From Auanema rhodensis (Eukaryota > Nematoda > Chromadorea > Rhabditida > Rhabditidae), in the NCBI GenBank assembly GCA_964057225.1, contig OZ059898.1, forward strand, positions 7,812,001-7,876,000: DNA of 64,000 bases, written 5' to 3'. Shown piece by piece: positions 12,801 through 25,398 of this stretch (position 1 is its first letter; each line of letters opens with the position of its first letter). The position numbers and the translations under genes were made by a program. The notes below the pieces were generated by a model. That model ran no database searches and was not told where the DNA came from. It saw nothing but the letters and a program-made list of their open reading frames with translations.

Positions 12801-15398
12801 AAATTGTTATGGACATGACCATCACAAATAAAGTAGTTTTTAAGTTTCACAGAAAAGAAAATCTTCCGTTATAGGCTATGCAACCACTCTCCACCTTTGC
12901 TGTTCAATTTAATAAGAATTCCTTTGGTCTGATGCCATCTGAACAAGTTAATGTGACTGCTCCAGTTCTACCTGGACAAACTCTTAATGTATTTTAAATT
13001 TTGATACATACACCAATATATTGATAACTTTATTAGGTATCACTCAACTGCGATACAAATGGACCAGTTCAAAAGATGGAGCCTCTGACTAATATTCAGG
13101 TATGCTAGCATTATGTTACTATTGTTTTTGCTATATCTATCACTATTTCACATTCAATGGCTCCGAAAATTGCACTCATCATTTTTGGATCGACAGCTTT
13201 AGTAATCCTAAATTGAACGTTTTAAATATTCACCACAATCAAAACTTACTTGGTGTATACTCCGCTTTTTCGTTTTGGTTTAATAGCTTCTATATGAAAT
13301 CTATTATGTACCGCTTTATGCAACTCTTCCAAGTTGATAGATCCATTCTCTACATTTTTTCGCTTTTCTGAATCAACGGAATATACGGAATATGTTTTGA
13401 CAATCTGATAGCTTACTGTCATCTAACCCGGATCCTAAATGTTTAAGAATTTCTTCACGCCCTTCTCTTGACTGAAGTAATTCTTTAACAACTTCATCAA
13501 ACCTATCTCTTTTATTCAGGAAAATTAATAAGTTGCATTCTTTCACAATGGGCATATCTAATATAATCTAAATCTAATAGTCAGAAAATCCCTGTAAATG
13601 GAAACTAACGCTTAAAGTCTTAATACTTCGATCCATAACAGTGTATTCTGTATTAGTTTCATCTAATAAGTTGAAATCAGCCATTGAAGCTACATACAAG
13701 ACGAAGTTGTTGGAATGAGTACTCATAAACCATTGACTAATAAATTGAGGCAATTTCACCTAATTCGTATTGTTATTTTTATTAATCTATTCTACTTACT
13801 AATTCTGTCACTTGGCCTCCCATATCATGAATTTGAATTTGCATACTTTTAATACCAAATCTAAAATCTTGAATGCCGGTGGTAGGATATCGAGAATGGA
13901 CAATATCGGTGCTTGTTAACTGGGATTCCTTTGAGAATATTCGTTTGATGTCGAATTCATTCAAAAAATGACGTGTACCATCTTCCAGTCTATATTGTGG
14001 TTTCATTTGATGGGACTTCTTCAATGTTTTGAGAATCTGAAAACTAATTGTGAAAATGATCCTTCTAAAAATTATATTACATTTTCATCTGCGATAAGTG
14101 CCACAAGATCATCAGCTAATGTATCGTTATATAATGTATCTACAAATCCACCATCTATAACTTTTAAATCATAATCAGATTTGATATTCTCAATTCTGCT
14201 AGATATTTCCGGATAGTTGTTTGGGTGCCCCCATTCCTTAGCTTGCTAGAAATCTTTTTTTCATATATAAAATTATTTTAGCTTTACCTTGCATAAATTA
14301 TTGACAGCTTCAAGAATATTCTGTTGAATTCGCTTTTTAAATAAATCATACTCCATCGGTGAAAAAATATCTTGATTTTCTATTAATTCCCAATTAGAAT
14401 TATAAGCCTAAAATTTGATTAGATATAGCTTGACTTCAAGTGTTTTCAACTATATACCTTATAATCTCGAGGATTTTCCTTGCATAAGCATTTCAATTGT
14501 CGCACAACAGTTGTTTTCCCCGCACCACCAGTACCGATCATGAAAAATCTAACAACTTTGCTTATCTCCTAAATAGAAATACATAAAAACACAAAGAAAT
14601 AAGTTTTACCTCTTCAATCTGTTCGTCCTCACTTTCACCTCCTACGAGTTCTTTTAACCATTTGCAACAGTTTTCTCCCATGTTCAAGTCAGGACTGATA
14701 ACCAATTAGTGTTTTCGGGCTATGATAACCATCTCTTTTTCTTTGCCCAAAAGATTATGGTTTCACCGTGCATCTGTGGAAATAGATAAAAAGGGCCCAA
14801 AATCTTGATCAGTTTTCACGTTAAATGGGCATCGTGTATATTTTTATTGCATTTAGGTCGCAATCAAGAATAATGTTGATATCTTCTACTTTGCTTGTGT
14901 AGTACCTCTTTTGGTTTATTTCCATGAAAATGGACAGGTGAGTATAGTGAGCCAAATGATTGCTTCTAAATATTGCTAATATAGATTGAAAAAAGAGAGT
15001 TCCTGGATATGTGGAAAGAGATTCCGGAGCAAAATGAGCAACAGTTTTCATTACAAAATCCTTTGTCATTGAGTGCCGGTATGTTTACGGAAACTGACTT
15101 TGAAATTTAACTCGTTATTTATCAGATGACATTTGCTCGAAATTGCAACAAAACAATATTTTAACAGTGGCAAGAAGAAGCGTTGACGGACAAGAATTGC
15201 TCTATCACTCTGTTAAGTATACTAACAACATCTATGTACTGTCTGAACTGAAAATACACCCTGGAAATACACTAACGGTATTATAAATTATAGCTATTAC
15301 ATTTTTATATTGGTTATTTTCAGCTTTCCTTGAAATCGCGTCACGTCACTGCTATTGCAAATATGAATGAGATGTTCCAAACAATTTTGTCTAATTGA
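9858..15398 (+). CDS. apb-1: AP-1/AP-2 complex subunit beta (beta-adaptin)
   Basis: About 21 exons encode a full beta-adaptin. The start ([19 protein letters not shown]) matches the family N-terminus. The armadillo/HEAT trunk reads through [40 protein letters not shown] and [20 protein letters not shown]. The hinge carries a clathrin-box-like LLSLD (in [13 protein letters not shown]) and a Gly/Ala/Ser/Pro-rich linker with DDLLGLG. The C-terminal ear runs from [14 protein letters not shown] to [14 protein letters not shown] and stops at 15396-15398. Beta-adaptin links clathrin to cargo at the trans-Golgi or plasma membrane; C. elegans uses one beta for both AP-1 and AP-2, and one gene is seen here. 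One intron, 13100-14856, is far larger than the rest because it holds a complete opposite-strand gene. An acceptor-like TTTAG lies just before the start. Confidence 0.95.
13111..14681 (-). CDS. Divergent G-protein alpha-subunit-like GTPase nested in an AP beta intron
   Basis: Nine exons on the minus strand join in frame: 14681-14610, 14568-14458, 14407-14288, 14245-14081, 14036-13800, 13759-13610, 13567-13417, 13367-13250, 13207-13111 (406 aa). It starts MGENCC, fitting N-myristoylation at Gly2 and palmitoylation at Cys. G motifs: P-loop GTGGAGKT (res. 36-43; usual G-alpha is GAGESGKS), switch I with Arg205 in RYPTTGI, DMGGQ (227-231, catalytic Gln kept), NKRD (303-306). The G5 position reads TKAV (377-380) instead of TCAT, and the C-terminal tail does not resemble a receptor-contact tail. 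Introns are all about 40-50 bases, like neighbouring genes. The stop lies only 12 bases from the host exon. Arg, Gln and NKxD suggest that it binds GTP; receptor coupling is doubtful. Confidence 0.85.
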
Positions 15399-16215
15399 AA
15401 TTCTCTTATCTTTGTCTATAATCAACTATATATTTAATATTATGTACCCATAATGTAGAATGTGTTTTTTTCGTAGATTGTGTTACACTTGGCATTGCTT
15501 TTGTGATCATTTTCAGATGTATATTCATAGCGTAATATTCGAAATAATTCATACAAGCCGCTTAACCTACTATGTGGTTGTGTTTTTAATTTATTAACTT
15601 ATTAAATTATTTAGCTTGTTTTATTAATTTTATATATTTATGCATAACAACAGATGATAAAGGTACAAAGGTGTCGCTCATAGTAAGGGCTTTTAGAATA
15701 AATAGTAAAGTCCTAGTGCTAACCTTTAACGCCAAAAAAGATAACAATTATCTGGAGGGAAGCTGATTGATGAAGGGACACTTTTCGAAAACATTCATAA
15801 TGGACGACGTGTTATTCACTATTGAATATGCTTTATTCTGTCATTGTTGAAAAAGTAGATTTGAAATTTTTGTCTTGTTCTCTTCCAAATGTATATAAAT
15901 TACTTACTCATCAAAGAATAATATCTGATCATAAACTTAAGTGATAACAATTTCAGTGTAGCAAGATTAAATATTATCATCTATTCGAAACAGCAGTTCG
16001 TAGTTTGAAGTCGTAAATGTTAATTGAACTTGATATACATGTTGACATTTCTTTTTATAAATGCTAAAATGAGTTAATAAATTTTATGTTTTATTGTATT
16101 ATACAATATTTATGACAATTATCAATTTGGTACCCAATTTATACAATATTAATTTAAAACTTTTTTGAATAAAACAGGCAAAATAATACTTGCTAGGCTT
16201 TTTTTTTTGAAAAGA
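15399..16215. other. Gene-free interval between convergent genes
   Basis: This holds the 3' UTRs of AP beta (plus) and ARL5 (minus). It is AT-rich with several AATAAA-like motifs (for example AATAAATTTTATG near 16078). No ORF or RNA gene is supported. Confidence 0.5.
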
Positions 16216-16976
16216 CTACGCAATGTTATTGACAATCCAGTCTAAGGCGGTATCAATACCTTCTCCCTTCAAAGCTGAGCATCCGTGAATCTGCCATTTT
16301 CTATCTTTTATGGAAAGAAGGCCTAGTTGAGATGATATATCAGCAGCACTCAGAGCTGTAGGTAAATCTTGCTTGTTCGCTAACACTAGCAAAGGAGCTT
16401 TCACCAAGTCCTGTTATAAAAGACTAATATTAAGTTATTGTAGATATATTCCAAACTTCATGTTGCAGCATTTGGTTCAATTGATCTTGCACAATTGATA
16501 ACCGTTCTGAGTCAGATGAATCCACAACAACCACAACACAATTCGTTTGATTATAATAGGAAGACCAAGACTTTCTAAGACTTTCTTGCCCTCCTAAAAA
16601 TTAATCGATAATTTGAAGCAAAAATTCAATATTCGAGGGGGCATAACATTCAGTTTTCATACCTATATCCCAAATTATAAGCCTCAGATTATGATATGTG
16701 AGCTCTTCTACATTACTTCCGATAGTTGGTTTAGTATCAACAACTTCACCTGTTGTTCTTAACATATATATATATATATATAAATTAGTGCACTATAATT
16801 CAAAATGTGAACCTACAAGTGATAGAGAATTGTTGTTTTACCAGCATTGTCAAGCCCAACAAAAATTATTTTATACTCTTAAATTATAGAAAAAAATTAA
16901 AGATTAAAGATTGATACAAGAAATTACCTTTTCCATACCACCAGCTTCTAAACAATTTAGCTAATAGTAACCCCAT
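16216..16976 (-). CDS. arl-5: ADP-ribosylation-factor-like small GTPase, ARL5 type
   Basis: Five minus-strand exons encode an Arf-family GTPase of usual length (about 180 aa). The start MGLLLAKLFRSWW carries the N-myristoylation Gly2 and an amphipathic helix. Motifs in order: P-loop GLDNAGKT, switch I PTIGSNVEE, switch II WDIGGQESLR, NKQD (LVLANKQDLP) and SAL near the C-terminus. The TIGSNVEE and GGQESLR wording favours ARL5 over ARF1 (GFNVE, GGQDKIR). ARL5 acts at the trans-Golgi and recruits the GARP tethering complex. One intron carries a (TA)n microsatellite at 16766-16782. The start codon lies 258 bases from that of the divergent CLEC16A homologue, suggesting a shared promoter. Confidence 0.9.
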
Positions 16977-17234
16977 TGAGAATTTATATTATAAAATAAT
17001 TAGAAGAAACTACCGTGGAATTAACATCTAAAATTATAACAAAGACGTGGCAAGAAAAGCGCTTACTTGTTCACGGGGTTTGCGCAACGTACTTAGGCCA
17101 ATATTATCGCGTGCAATTTTTGAATTCCAGATTTTTAATTTTTTTTAAATTTCTTTTTCTTTTTTTCTTTAATTTTTTTTTGAAATTCTATATTCTTGTT
17201 ACAGAGAAAACAGGATAGTTGAACAGATGCGGGG
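16977..17234. promoter_or_regulatory. Shared upstream region of divergent ARL5 and CLEC16A genes
   Basis: The two start codons are 258 bases apart on opposite strands, so both promoters must lie here or overlap the genes. It contains a long T-rich stretch at 17125-17185 and an acceptor-like TTACAG before the CLEC16A start. No specific factor site is clear. Confidence 0.45.
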
Positions 17235-20200
17235 ATGTTAAGAAGGTTTGGTGCTTCTTCAAGCTCTTTATGGAAACCAAAAAATCCACACTCATTGGAG
17301 TACTTAAAGTATTTTGAATGCTCTTTATTTTGAATTGTATATTTCTCTCTAGGTACTTACATGGTGTTCTTGTTAAAAATGAGAAAGTTACGGACTCCAA
17401 TAGAAAAATTCTTGTCGAAGCTCTGAGAGCTATTGCTGAAATTTTAATTTGGGGAGATCAAAATGACGGATCTGTTTTTGAGTAATTTATTGTTCCTTTT
17501 TATTATATTTATATTTATTCTTTTTAGTTTCTTCCTCGAAAGACAAATGCTTTCACATTTTCTTCAAATTATGAAACAAGAAAGTGGTTCTCTTAATGTG
17601 CAGCTGCTGCAAACTCTTAATATTTTGTTTGAAAATATTCGCCATGAAACTTCCCTGTGTAAGCTTTTTCTTTTTTTAACTTTTTTGTGAATCTTCCCAC
17701 TTTTAGATTTCTTGCTTAGTAACAATCACGTCAACTTTATAATAACGCATAATTTTGATTTGACCAATGAAGAAATTATGGCTTATTATATTTCTTTCCT
17801 AAAGACACTGTCTTTCAAACTTAATCCTTGTACAATACATTTCTTTTTTACTGAAGTTAGTTTAATTAATTTTTATACATTTTGATTCTTCATTTTCAGT
17901 CAACGGGAGAATTTCCTCTGCTGACGGAGACATTGAAGCTTTTTGATTCAAATGAAGGAATGGTCCGTATAGCTGTTCGTAATATTTTTCTTAATATTGC
18001 TAGGGTTAACGACACAGCCATGCTCAGTTTTTTACATTCCATAACTAAGGTAGGTTATCCATGTTTAATCTTTTTATTCATTATTTTTTTCCCTTGCTAT
18101 TAGTAGCTATTTCATTTCAGAGCTATTTATGCCAACTAGTAGATAATATCGTCAATGATACCATTGATCTTGATATATTTGTGCGTTCAGCTGAGAATGT
18201 TGCCGCTAACAGGGATAGACTCAGAGATAAGGCACTCTTATTATACCAAAAAATTTGTTTAACGGATTTTTCTAGGTTGATGATTTAGTAGATTTATTAC
18301 ATTATATTGCGGAGTTGTTGGAAGTCGATGCTATAGCTGGAACGTTATCGGAATATTTTTCATCCAGGTTTTTATTCGATTAATAGTGAATAGTTTGAAA
18401 TTCTTACATTTCAGATTTCTATTTCCTTTATTGCTAAACAGTTTAGCCGCTAGGAGAGATAATTCTTCTGTGTTACTAACATCTGTGTCTAGTCTCTTTT
18501 TATTTTCTCAGGTTTTACTGGTACACGTTCATTTTATTTTCTTGGAAGAATTATTTTTTTAAAGATTATTTCACATAAGGAGACTATTCATCGTTTTTTA
18601 AAAGCATTCCTTTTTGACGATTGTTCAGTTGTGAATAATCATTGGGTCCGCCTAGAAAGCACACATTCCCTCTTAAGCTTAGACTCCATTAATCCCCCCT
18701 CAGGTGTTAGGTTAGTTTTTATTTGTTTTATTCCGATTACCCTTTTTAATATTAAGAGTATTTTTTGATACATTACTAAATTCTTTTGATATGTCCAAAA
18801 ATGATGATTACTTGGTATTTTATGCTCTCATGGTTATATACTCTATGTTTCAAAACAAAGGTATTTTTAAAACTTTTCATATTTGTATTTTAAACGATAT
18901 TTTCATGCAAATGTTTTAGAATGTAAGTTAAATTCGTTGTTATTGTGATTTTTTTAGTTTTCTTTGTTGTGTTGATTAGTTTAAACTTTTTGTTTATTAA
19001 TCATCATTTAGGTGATGCTGGGGAACTTTTGACCTCGGCACATATACCATCTCTGATTATTAAAAGAAGAAATACGGAAGGTGTTGAGTATGGAGAAGAG
19101 GTATGTTTTTAGATATTTGTGGTATTATTATAATTTACGATTTCTTAGGCCATTCCCTGCGATACAGATCATAATAATACAATAAAGTGTGATGAACGCA
19201 TACTGTGTTCTCTCCTAACTGTTGTGGAAGCTGCTGGAAATGAGGAAATTCGTTTGAGATCCGTAGTTCTTGAGCTGGCTTGTCTTGTTTTAAGACAATT
19301 AATTCTTGTTACAGATACTGATCAGGTAATTGTGTATCATTAATAGTCTAATTATTAATTTTAATTAGATTCAAACTCGGCTATGCACTATGGCAAAAGA
19401 AACCAGAACGAAACTGGTAGAGCAGCTGTCCGTTTTTGTAAACACAGAGAATTTGTTTTTAGAATGGTTTGAAGATGAATATGCTGAGTTTGAAGTACGA
19501 AAAAGCGCGAATATATTTCATTATTTATAAAAATTTACAGAGAAGTCGCTTGAATTTGGAAATAGTTTCTGCTGAGTTATTACTTCCTCCTTGCTCAACA
19601 GCTTTATCAGGATTACCACTTCCGAAGCGACTTCCTTCTGGATTCGAAGAGAGAATCAGAGCAGTACTTGAGTTGTTTTTTTTTCTTTTGTTATTTTTTC
19701 TTATTTAGCTTGTGCAACTGTATTTACATGTAAGAAAATTAGAGAAAGATTTGCATGGCGAATCAGACTCTGAGCTACCTATTTCCCTTTGTAAGGATGA
19801 AGCAGTTGCCATCGGAGATTGTATCAATCTAAGTTTGTTTGTTTATTTTTTGTTTAGTTATTTTATATTGTTCAGACAACTCTGATCTGTTATCCTGTAC
19901 CTTAGTAGTTGCTAAAGGGGATAAATTACAGCGGTTTTTGGTTACTGACCGGTTACAGTTTATATTAGTTGAGCCAGACACTAAAAAAGCGGGGTGGGCT
20001 GTTGTCCGCTTTGTTGGTCTACTTCAGGTTTAGAATACTCAGTTGACTTTGATGAATCAATTCCTTTTAGGATACACAGATTAACGGTGATCCTTCTGAT
20101 TCTCGTGCTCTTCATGTCGCTATCGAAGGACAGCCGTCCAGGAATAGAGTATGATTTTATAGAACTGATCTTTTAATTTGTTTTTTATTAGAAGAGACAA

Positions 20201-20609
20201 TGTCTTCTTAACGGAAAGCTTTTGTTTGATGATCATATCCGATGCATGGCAGCCAAGCAACGATTGACAAGGGTATGGATCTAGCATCTAACTTTTCTTC
20301 TTACTTTGTTTTATGTTTTTAGGGGCGTCAGACTGCGCGAGGTCTAAAATTGCATGCTATTTGTGATCTGTTAGGTATTTCTCGACCAGATCATTCATCA
20401 CCTCGAACTAATCCTTTTCGAATTATAAAAGGATGCCCTCCTGGTAGTGTTCGAAAGCAGGTAGGACAATTTGAAACTTAAAATGCTAAACTTTTTTTAC
20501 CTTCTAGCACTTATCATCTTTTCCGGCCCTCCATTCGAATTCTCATGGTTCTTTGAATTCAATTCCTGATGATCCTCAACCAGGCAATAATGGAGTTCAC
20601 TTGGTGTAA
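17235..20609 (+). CDS. gop-1: CLEC16A / GOP-1 family protein
   Basis: A multi-exon gene with short introns, starting MLRRFGASSSSLWKPKNPHS and ending GNNGVHLV at the TAA at 20607-20609. The N-terminal FPL domain is clear: ALRAIAEILIWGDQNDGSVF, NVQLLQTLNILFENIRHETS, EEIMAYYISFLKTLSFKLN and GMVRIAVRNIFLNIARVND. Later segments (FLFPLLLNSLAARRDNSSVL; an HSSPRTNPFRIIKGCPPGSV region) match the family layout. CLEC16A/GOP-1 is cytosolic on endosomes and lysosomes and supports phagosome/endosome maturation (with RAB-2 in worms) and mitophagy in vertebrates. The C-terminal tail is low-complexity and short. It heads a run of five same-strand genes with gaps of 150-285 bases. Confidence 0.9.
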
Positions 20610-20891
20610 CATAATGTCTAGTCTACTGTTACGGGGATAGTGTTTTATGTTAAAAGTTGTATTTGTTTTTGAAATTTGATTCGTATGGAACGGTTACACT
20701 ACATTAAGCGGATATTTTTTTTGTATATGTGAATATTATTAGATATTTTTTTTCGATTTTAGGAAATATATACTCATTTTATCCTGTGATATCGTTAATA
20801 TTTCCTAGTTTATTTCTTAATATCGTTGATCTCGATATCAATTACTTATCAAGAGTTCTACTTTTTTTCTGAAAATAGTGAGCCTGTGTAG

Positions 20892-22268
20892 ATGTCTGTT
20901 GATGAGTGTTCAACTTCGGAAGTAAACAACTCGACTAGTGATAAGTATAATGGACCAGACTCGAATATTCCTCCTACAGTTCTTGTACTAGGAATGGCTG
21001 GATCCGGAAAAACTTCTTTCGTGCAAGTATAGAATACTTTATTTTACCATGTGATAATCGAATCGTTTAAAGAGATTAACAGCGTATCTTCATTCCAAGA
21101 AAACTCCTCCTTATGTAATTAACCTTGATCCTGCTGTCCACAAGGTAAAAAAAGAAGTTATGGAGTTTGCTCCATCTTTCTAATTAAATAATTAGACTTC
21201 ATTGTATTTACTTATTCCGTTTCCAGATTCCTTATCCTGCCAATGTCGATATACGTGATACCGTTAAATACAAGCAAGTTATGAAGGAATATGGCTTGGG
21301 GCCAAATGGGGCTATAATTACTTGTCTTAATTTGATGTGTACTCGTTTTGATCAGGTACACCGATCTGCTGAGAACTAATACTATTCAATATTAGGTATT
21401 ATCTTTGATCAAATCCCGTTCTACTCAATATTCAACTTGCCTTGTTGACACCCCTGGACAAATTGAAGCTTTCACTTGGAGTGCTAGTGGTTCTATTATC
21501 ACAGATTCCTTGGCTAGTAGCCACTCGACAGTATACATTTTTTCGCAGCTATAGTTTTAACATGTTAATTTTCAGTGTATTGCGTATGTAGTTGATTCAG
21601 CAAGAGCTACGAACCCCACTACTTTCATGTCTAATATGCTGTATGCGTGTTCAATACTGTACAGAACAAAATTGCCTTTTTTCATCGTATTTAATAAGGT
21701 ATTAATAAATTAGCATATCGATATTTTAAAAATTTTCAGGCTGACATTGTGAAACCTACATTTGCTCAAAAATGGATGAATGATTTTGAAAAATTTGATG
21801 AAGCTTTAGAAGAAGCCCGTAGTTCATACAGTAATGATCTCAGCCGATCTCTTTCATTGGTTTTGGATGAATTCTACAACGGCTTATCAACAGGTGTTTG
21901 TTTTTTTTTGTTTAATCATATAAGAAAAATATTCAGTTTGTGTCTCATCAACTACTGGTGAAGGAATGGATAAAGTTATGGAAGCTATTGCAACTTGTCA
22001 TAAACAGTACACTGATGATTACTTACCAATGTATAAGAAATTAATCGAAGAAAGAAAAGCTATGGATGAAGAAAAGGAAAAAAATAAGATGCAAGAGGTA
22101 TGCATTATCTTAATATCACATCACATAAATTTCTTGTGACTTTAGGCGCTCCACGACCGTGAGGTGTTAGCCCTCTCCACCGAAGAACAACAATTAAGAT
22201 TACAAAAAATCCACCTTGGTGGTGTTGAGGAAGAAAATGCAGAAGATGCTGATATTATGCGATCATGA
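20892..22268 (+). CDS. gpn1: GPN-loop GTPase 1
   Basis: Spliced ORF starting [16 protein letters not shown] and ending AEDADIMRS. It has a P-loop [17 protein letters not shown], the family-defining Gly-Pro-Asn loop in [28 protein letters not shown], and FNKADIVK for guanine recognition. A charged C-terminal helix ([20 protein letters not shown]) follows the GTPase core. GPN1 (XAB1) helps import RNA polymerase II into the nucleus. It lies 282 bases after CLEC16A and 158 before SAMM50 on the same strand. The start follows a TGTGTAG site. The ORF is full length, with no damage seen. Confidence 0.95.
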
Positions 22269-22426
22269 TGTTCCAAAATTTTATTGTTATTGTTACGTTG
22301 TTTTGCAAAATTATTTTTATGTTTTTTTTTTGGTTTTTTTTTCTCGAGGTTTTCCCACCTCTAGTTACTTAGTTGAATTTTCTAATAATGTTTTAAAATT
22401 TCTTCAGGTTAGCCTAAATCTAGCTT

Positions 22427-24181
22427 ATGGGGGAGAAGACTTTTCATAAGGCTTCTGTCCTATTAGGCAGAACCCAGGGCACGCCTTCTATTGTAGAAGC
22501 AGTACAGTTTCATGGCGTACACATCACAAAAAATGATGCTCTAGTGAAAGAGGTAGTTTTATTACAAAGACATTGACTTAATTTTCTTCACAGGTTGCTG
22601 AATTGTACAAAAGTGGAACATTAGATGAGTTAGTTCACAATTCACATTTAGCAGCTAAGCACTTACAAGTATTTAAATCATTCTAGAATTTGAAATATCA
22701 CTAATTGTTTAAGGAAGTTGGTCTTATGGATAACGCTGTTGCACTTATTGACACTGCACCATCTACTACGGGATATGTCGTAAACTTTGTTATCAAGGAG
22801 CCAAAGGTTTCACAGTTTCAAATATATTCAAAATCTTAATAGTTCAATTTAGTGTTTTACTTTGGGAGTTAAAGCTGGCATGAGTACCAATGGTGATGCT
22901 GATGTATCTGTGAATGGTGGAAAACAAAGTATAGGTGGTAGAGGAGAATCAATTTCAAGCAGTTACACTTATTCTGTTAAGGTAAATGAATTAAAATGTA
23001 TTTGTCATTTTCTTAATATGTTAGGGCGATCACAGTTTCAACGCGTCATTTAATAAGCCTATTCTCGGATGGCAAAAGTATAGTAATTACGGAGCCAGTG
23101 CTTACAGGTTTGCAATAATCGTTTGCTCATTTTTATATTAAATTAAAATCTCTAGATCAATGGCTTTTATGCCATGGAATAGTTCTAATGTGGATGAAAA
23201 TGCTTTCATTCTTCATTATAATGGGCAATTATGGAAAAAACGCTTATTACATTCCTTTAAGTTGAATGCTGTAAGTTACTAATATTTTATCTACAAGTGT
23301 TGAAATATCTTATAGGTTTGGAGAACTCTCAGGGCTACTGAAGACGCATCTTTCAGTGTGCGTGAACACGCAGGACATACCATGAAATTTTCAATGGAAA
23401 ACTCTGTTTCGATGGATACTCGTGATCGGCCTATTCTGGCAACCAAAGGAATTCTAGGTTAATTTTTAGCTAAGAGCATTTATTAAGAATTTCTTTATAT
23501 TATAGCTCGCATTGTACAAGAATGTGCTGGACCATTTGGCGATTCGTCTTTCCTTAAACATCAATTTGATTTCCAAGTATCTCAATTTAAATGCTATTGT
23601 GGCGTTGACTATATTTCTTAAGGCTGCTACTGAATTACCATTTAAAACGATTTTGGCAGCATCTTTTCAAGCTAGACATGTTAACGCTCTTGGTAGCAGT
23701 GAAATCCACATCTTGGACCGATTATATCTTGGTGGCCAACAAGATATTCGTGGTTTTGGCTTGAACAGTCTTGGAGTGAGTTTGCATTACATACTTCTGG
23801 TTTCTTAATTTTATTGTTTAGATACGATCTGATAACTGTTGTTTGGGTGGTGGAGCTTCTCTAGCTGGAGTTGTACATCTATACAGACCGTTGTTCCCTC
23901 CACAGATGCTATATGCTCATGCTTTCTTAGCCAGCGGTAGCGTTGCCTCAGTACGATCACGAAACGTGTATCGTGATCTTCAAGATGCTCAAAGAGTGTC
24001 TGCCGGTCTTGGTAAAACTTCATATTTTCAAAACAGATACAAGCCATGTATTTCAGGTTTAACACTAGTTTTCAAAAATATTTTCCGCTTGGAGATTAAC
24101 TACGTCCAACCATTGAAATATGTTCCTGGTGATTCTATTTATCGAGGTTTTCACGTTGGAGCTGGAGTAAACTTCATGTAG
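22427..24181 (+). CDS. samm50: Sorting and assembly machinery component SAMM50 (Sam50, Omp85 family)
   Basis: The ORF starts [18 protein letters not shown] and ends [12 protein letters not shown]. The N-terminal part holds a POTRA-like segment ([19 protein letters not shown]); the rest is an Omp85 beta-barrel with [18 protein letters not shown], the conserved [13 protein letters not shown] near the barrel end, and a terminal aromatic-rich strand. Sam50 sits in the mitochondrial outer membrane and inserts beta-barrel proteins such as porin and TOM40. The start is preceded by a strong acceptor (TTTCTTCAG, ending at 22408), 158 bases after the GPN1 stop, which fits trans-splicing inside an operon. 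Confidence 0.95.
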
Positions 24182-24415
24182 ATTCGTTTAGTTTTGTTCC
24201 AAATTGAATATTGTTATTCTGATGTTTATAGTGAAAGTATTAAATTTAGTACACTAGATAGATGAATTAATATGAGATATATTTTTTATGTGTGAATAGG
24301 TAAATCAACTTTATTGAGTGGTTTTCTGTGAAATTGGCGTATAATACCGCATGAAAGTATTTCAATTAACTCTTATTAATTATGCACTTGAATACCATCG
24401 CTTCTTATATTTTAG

Positions 24416-25247
24416 ATGACTCGATTTATCACGTTTTGCTCTGGCAATGCCGGAAAGATTTCGGAAGTTAATGCAATTTTAAGCAGTCATTTTGAGGTAT
24501 TTCTTGTATAGAAAACGTCATTTGCCCTATGAACTATTTCTTTTATTAATTATCTGCTTTTATTGATTGTTTTCTTACCTAATTTGTTATTGTTTAATGT
24601 GTCATGGCCGTGATTCTACGTTGGTGTGATTTTAGATTAAGCATGTTGACATTGATCTCAATGAGTATCAGGGAACTCCAGAATACATAGCTGAAAGAAA
24701 ATGTAAAGATGCTGCTTCTATACTAAAAGGACCAGTACTGGTATTTGCGGCAATGTATTTTTGTGTTTTCACGAATTTTTAATAGGTAGAGGATACTAGC
24801 TTATGTTATAATGCATATAAGGGGATGCCTGGGCCTTATGTTAAGTGGTTTTTGAAGGCGGTAGGTCCGTCAGGTCTTCATAAAATGCTGGGTAAAACAA
24901 CTTGTAATTTTGCTTTTTATTCTTTATGGTTTTTAGACGGTTTTGAAGATAAGACCGCTGAAGCACTTTGTGTTTTTGCTTATACCGAAGGGGAAAATAA
25001 GGATGTAACGATTTTCAAAGGTTTCTTTAGGTCCTATAATTATTTTCTCATTATTGAACTTCAGGAGTTTGTCCAGGTTCCATTGTGGAACCTCGTGGGC
25101 CAACTCATTTTGGGTGGGATCCTATATTCCAGCCCCAAGGCTTCAAAGAAACATATGCCGAAATGGATAAAGAGCTTAAAAACAAAATAAGCCATCGTGG
25201 AAGAGCTCTCCAGTTGTTAAAAGACCATTTTTTGGGACCACAATGAT
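24416..25247 (+). CDS. itpa: Inosine triphosphate pyrophosphatase (ITPase)
   Basis: Spliced ORF from [20 protein letters not shown] to [10 protein letters not shown], close to the usual length of about 190 aa. Family motifs are all present: [48 protein letters not shown] and the substrate-binding SHRGRA. The enzyme hydrolyses ITP, dITP and XTP to monophosphates, keeping deaminated purines out of nucleic acids; it is cytosolic. The ATG directly follows a TATATTTTAG acceptor, consistent with trans-splicing. It lies 234 bases after SAMM50 and 151 before TRIT1, all on the same strand. Confidence 0.95.
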
Positions 25248-25398
25248 TCTTTTGATTTTTTATACTCATGATTAAAGTTTTCATCAAAATATGTTTTCTA
25301 TAATATCTGAGCTCAAGTTTATTTTCCTAATCTATTATATCTGATCATTATCTATTTTCGATAGATTCTAATGTTAATATTGTTTAAAGCTATGGTAC

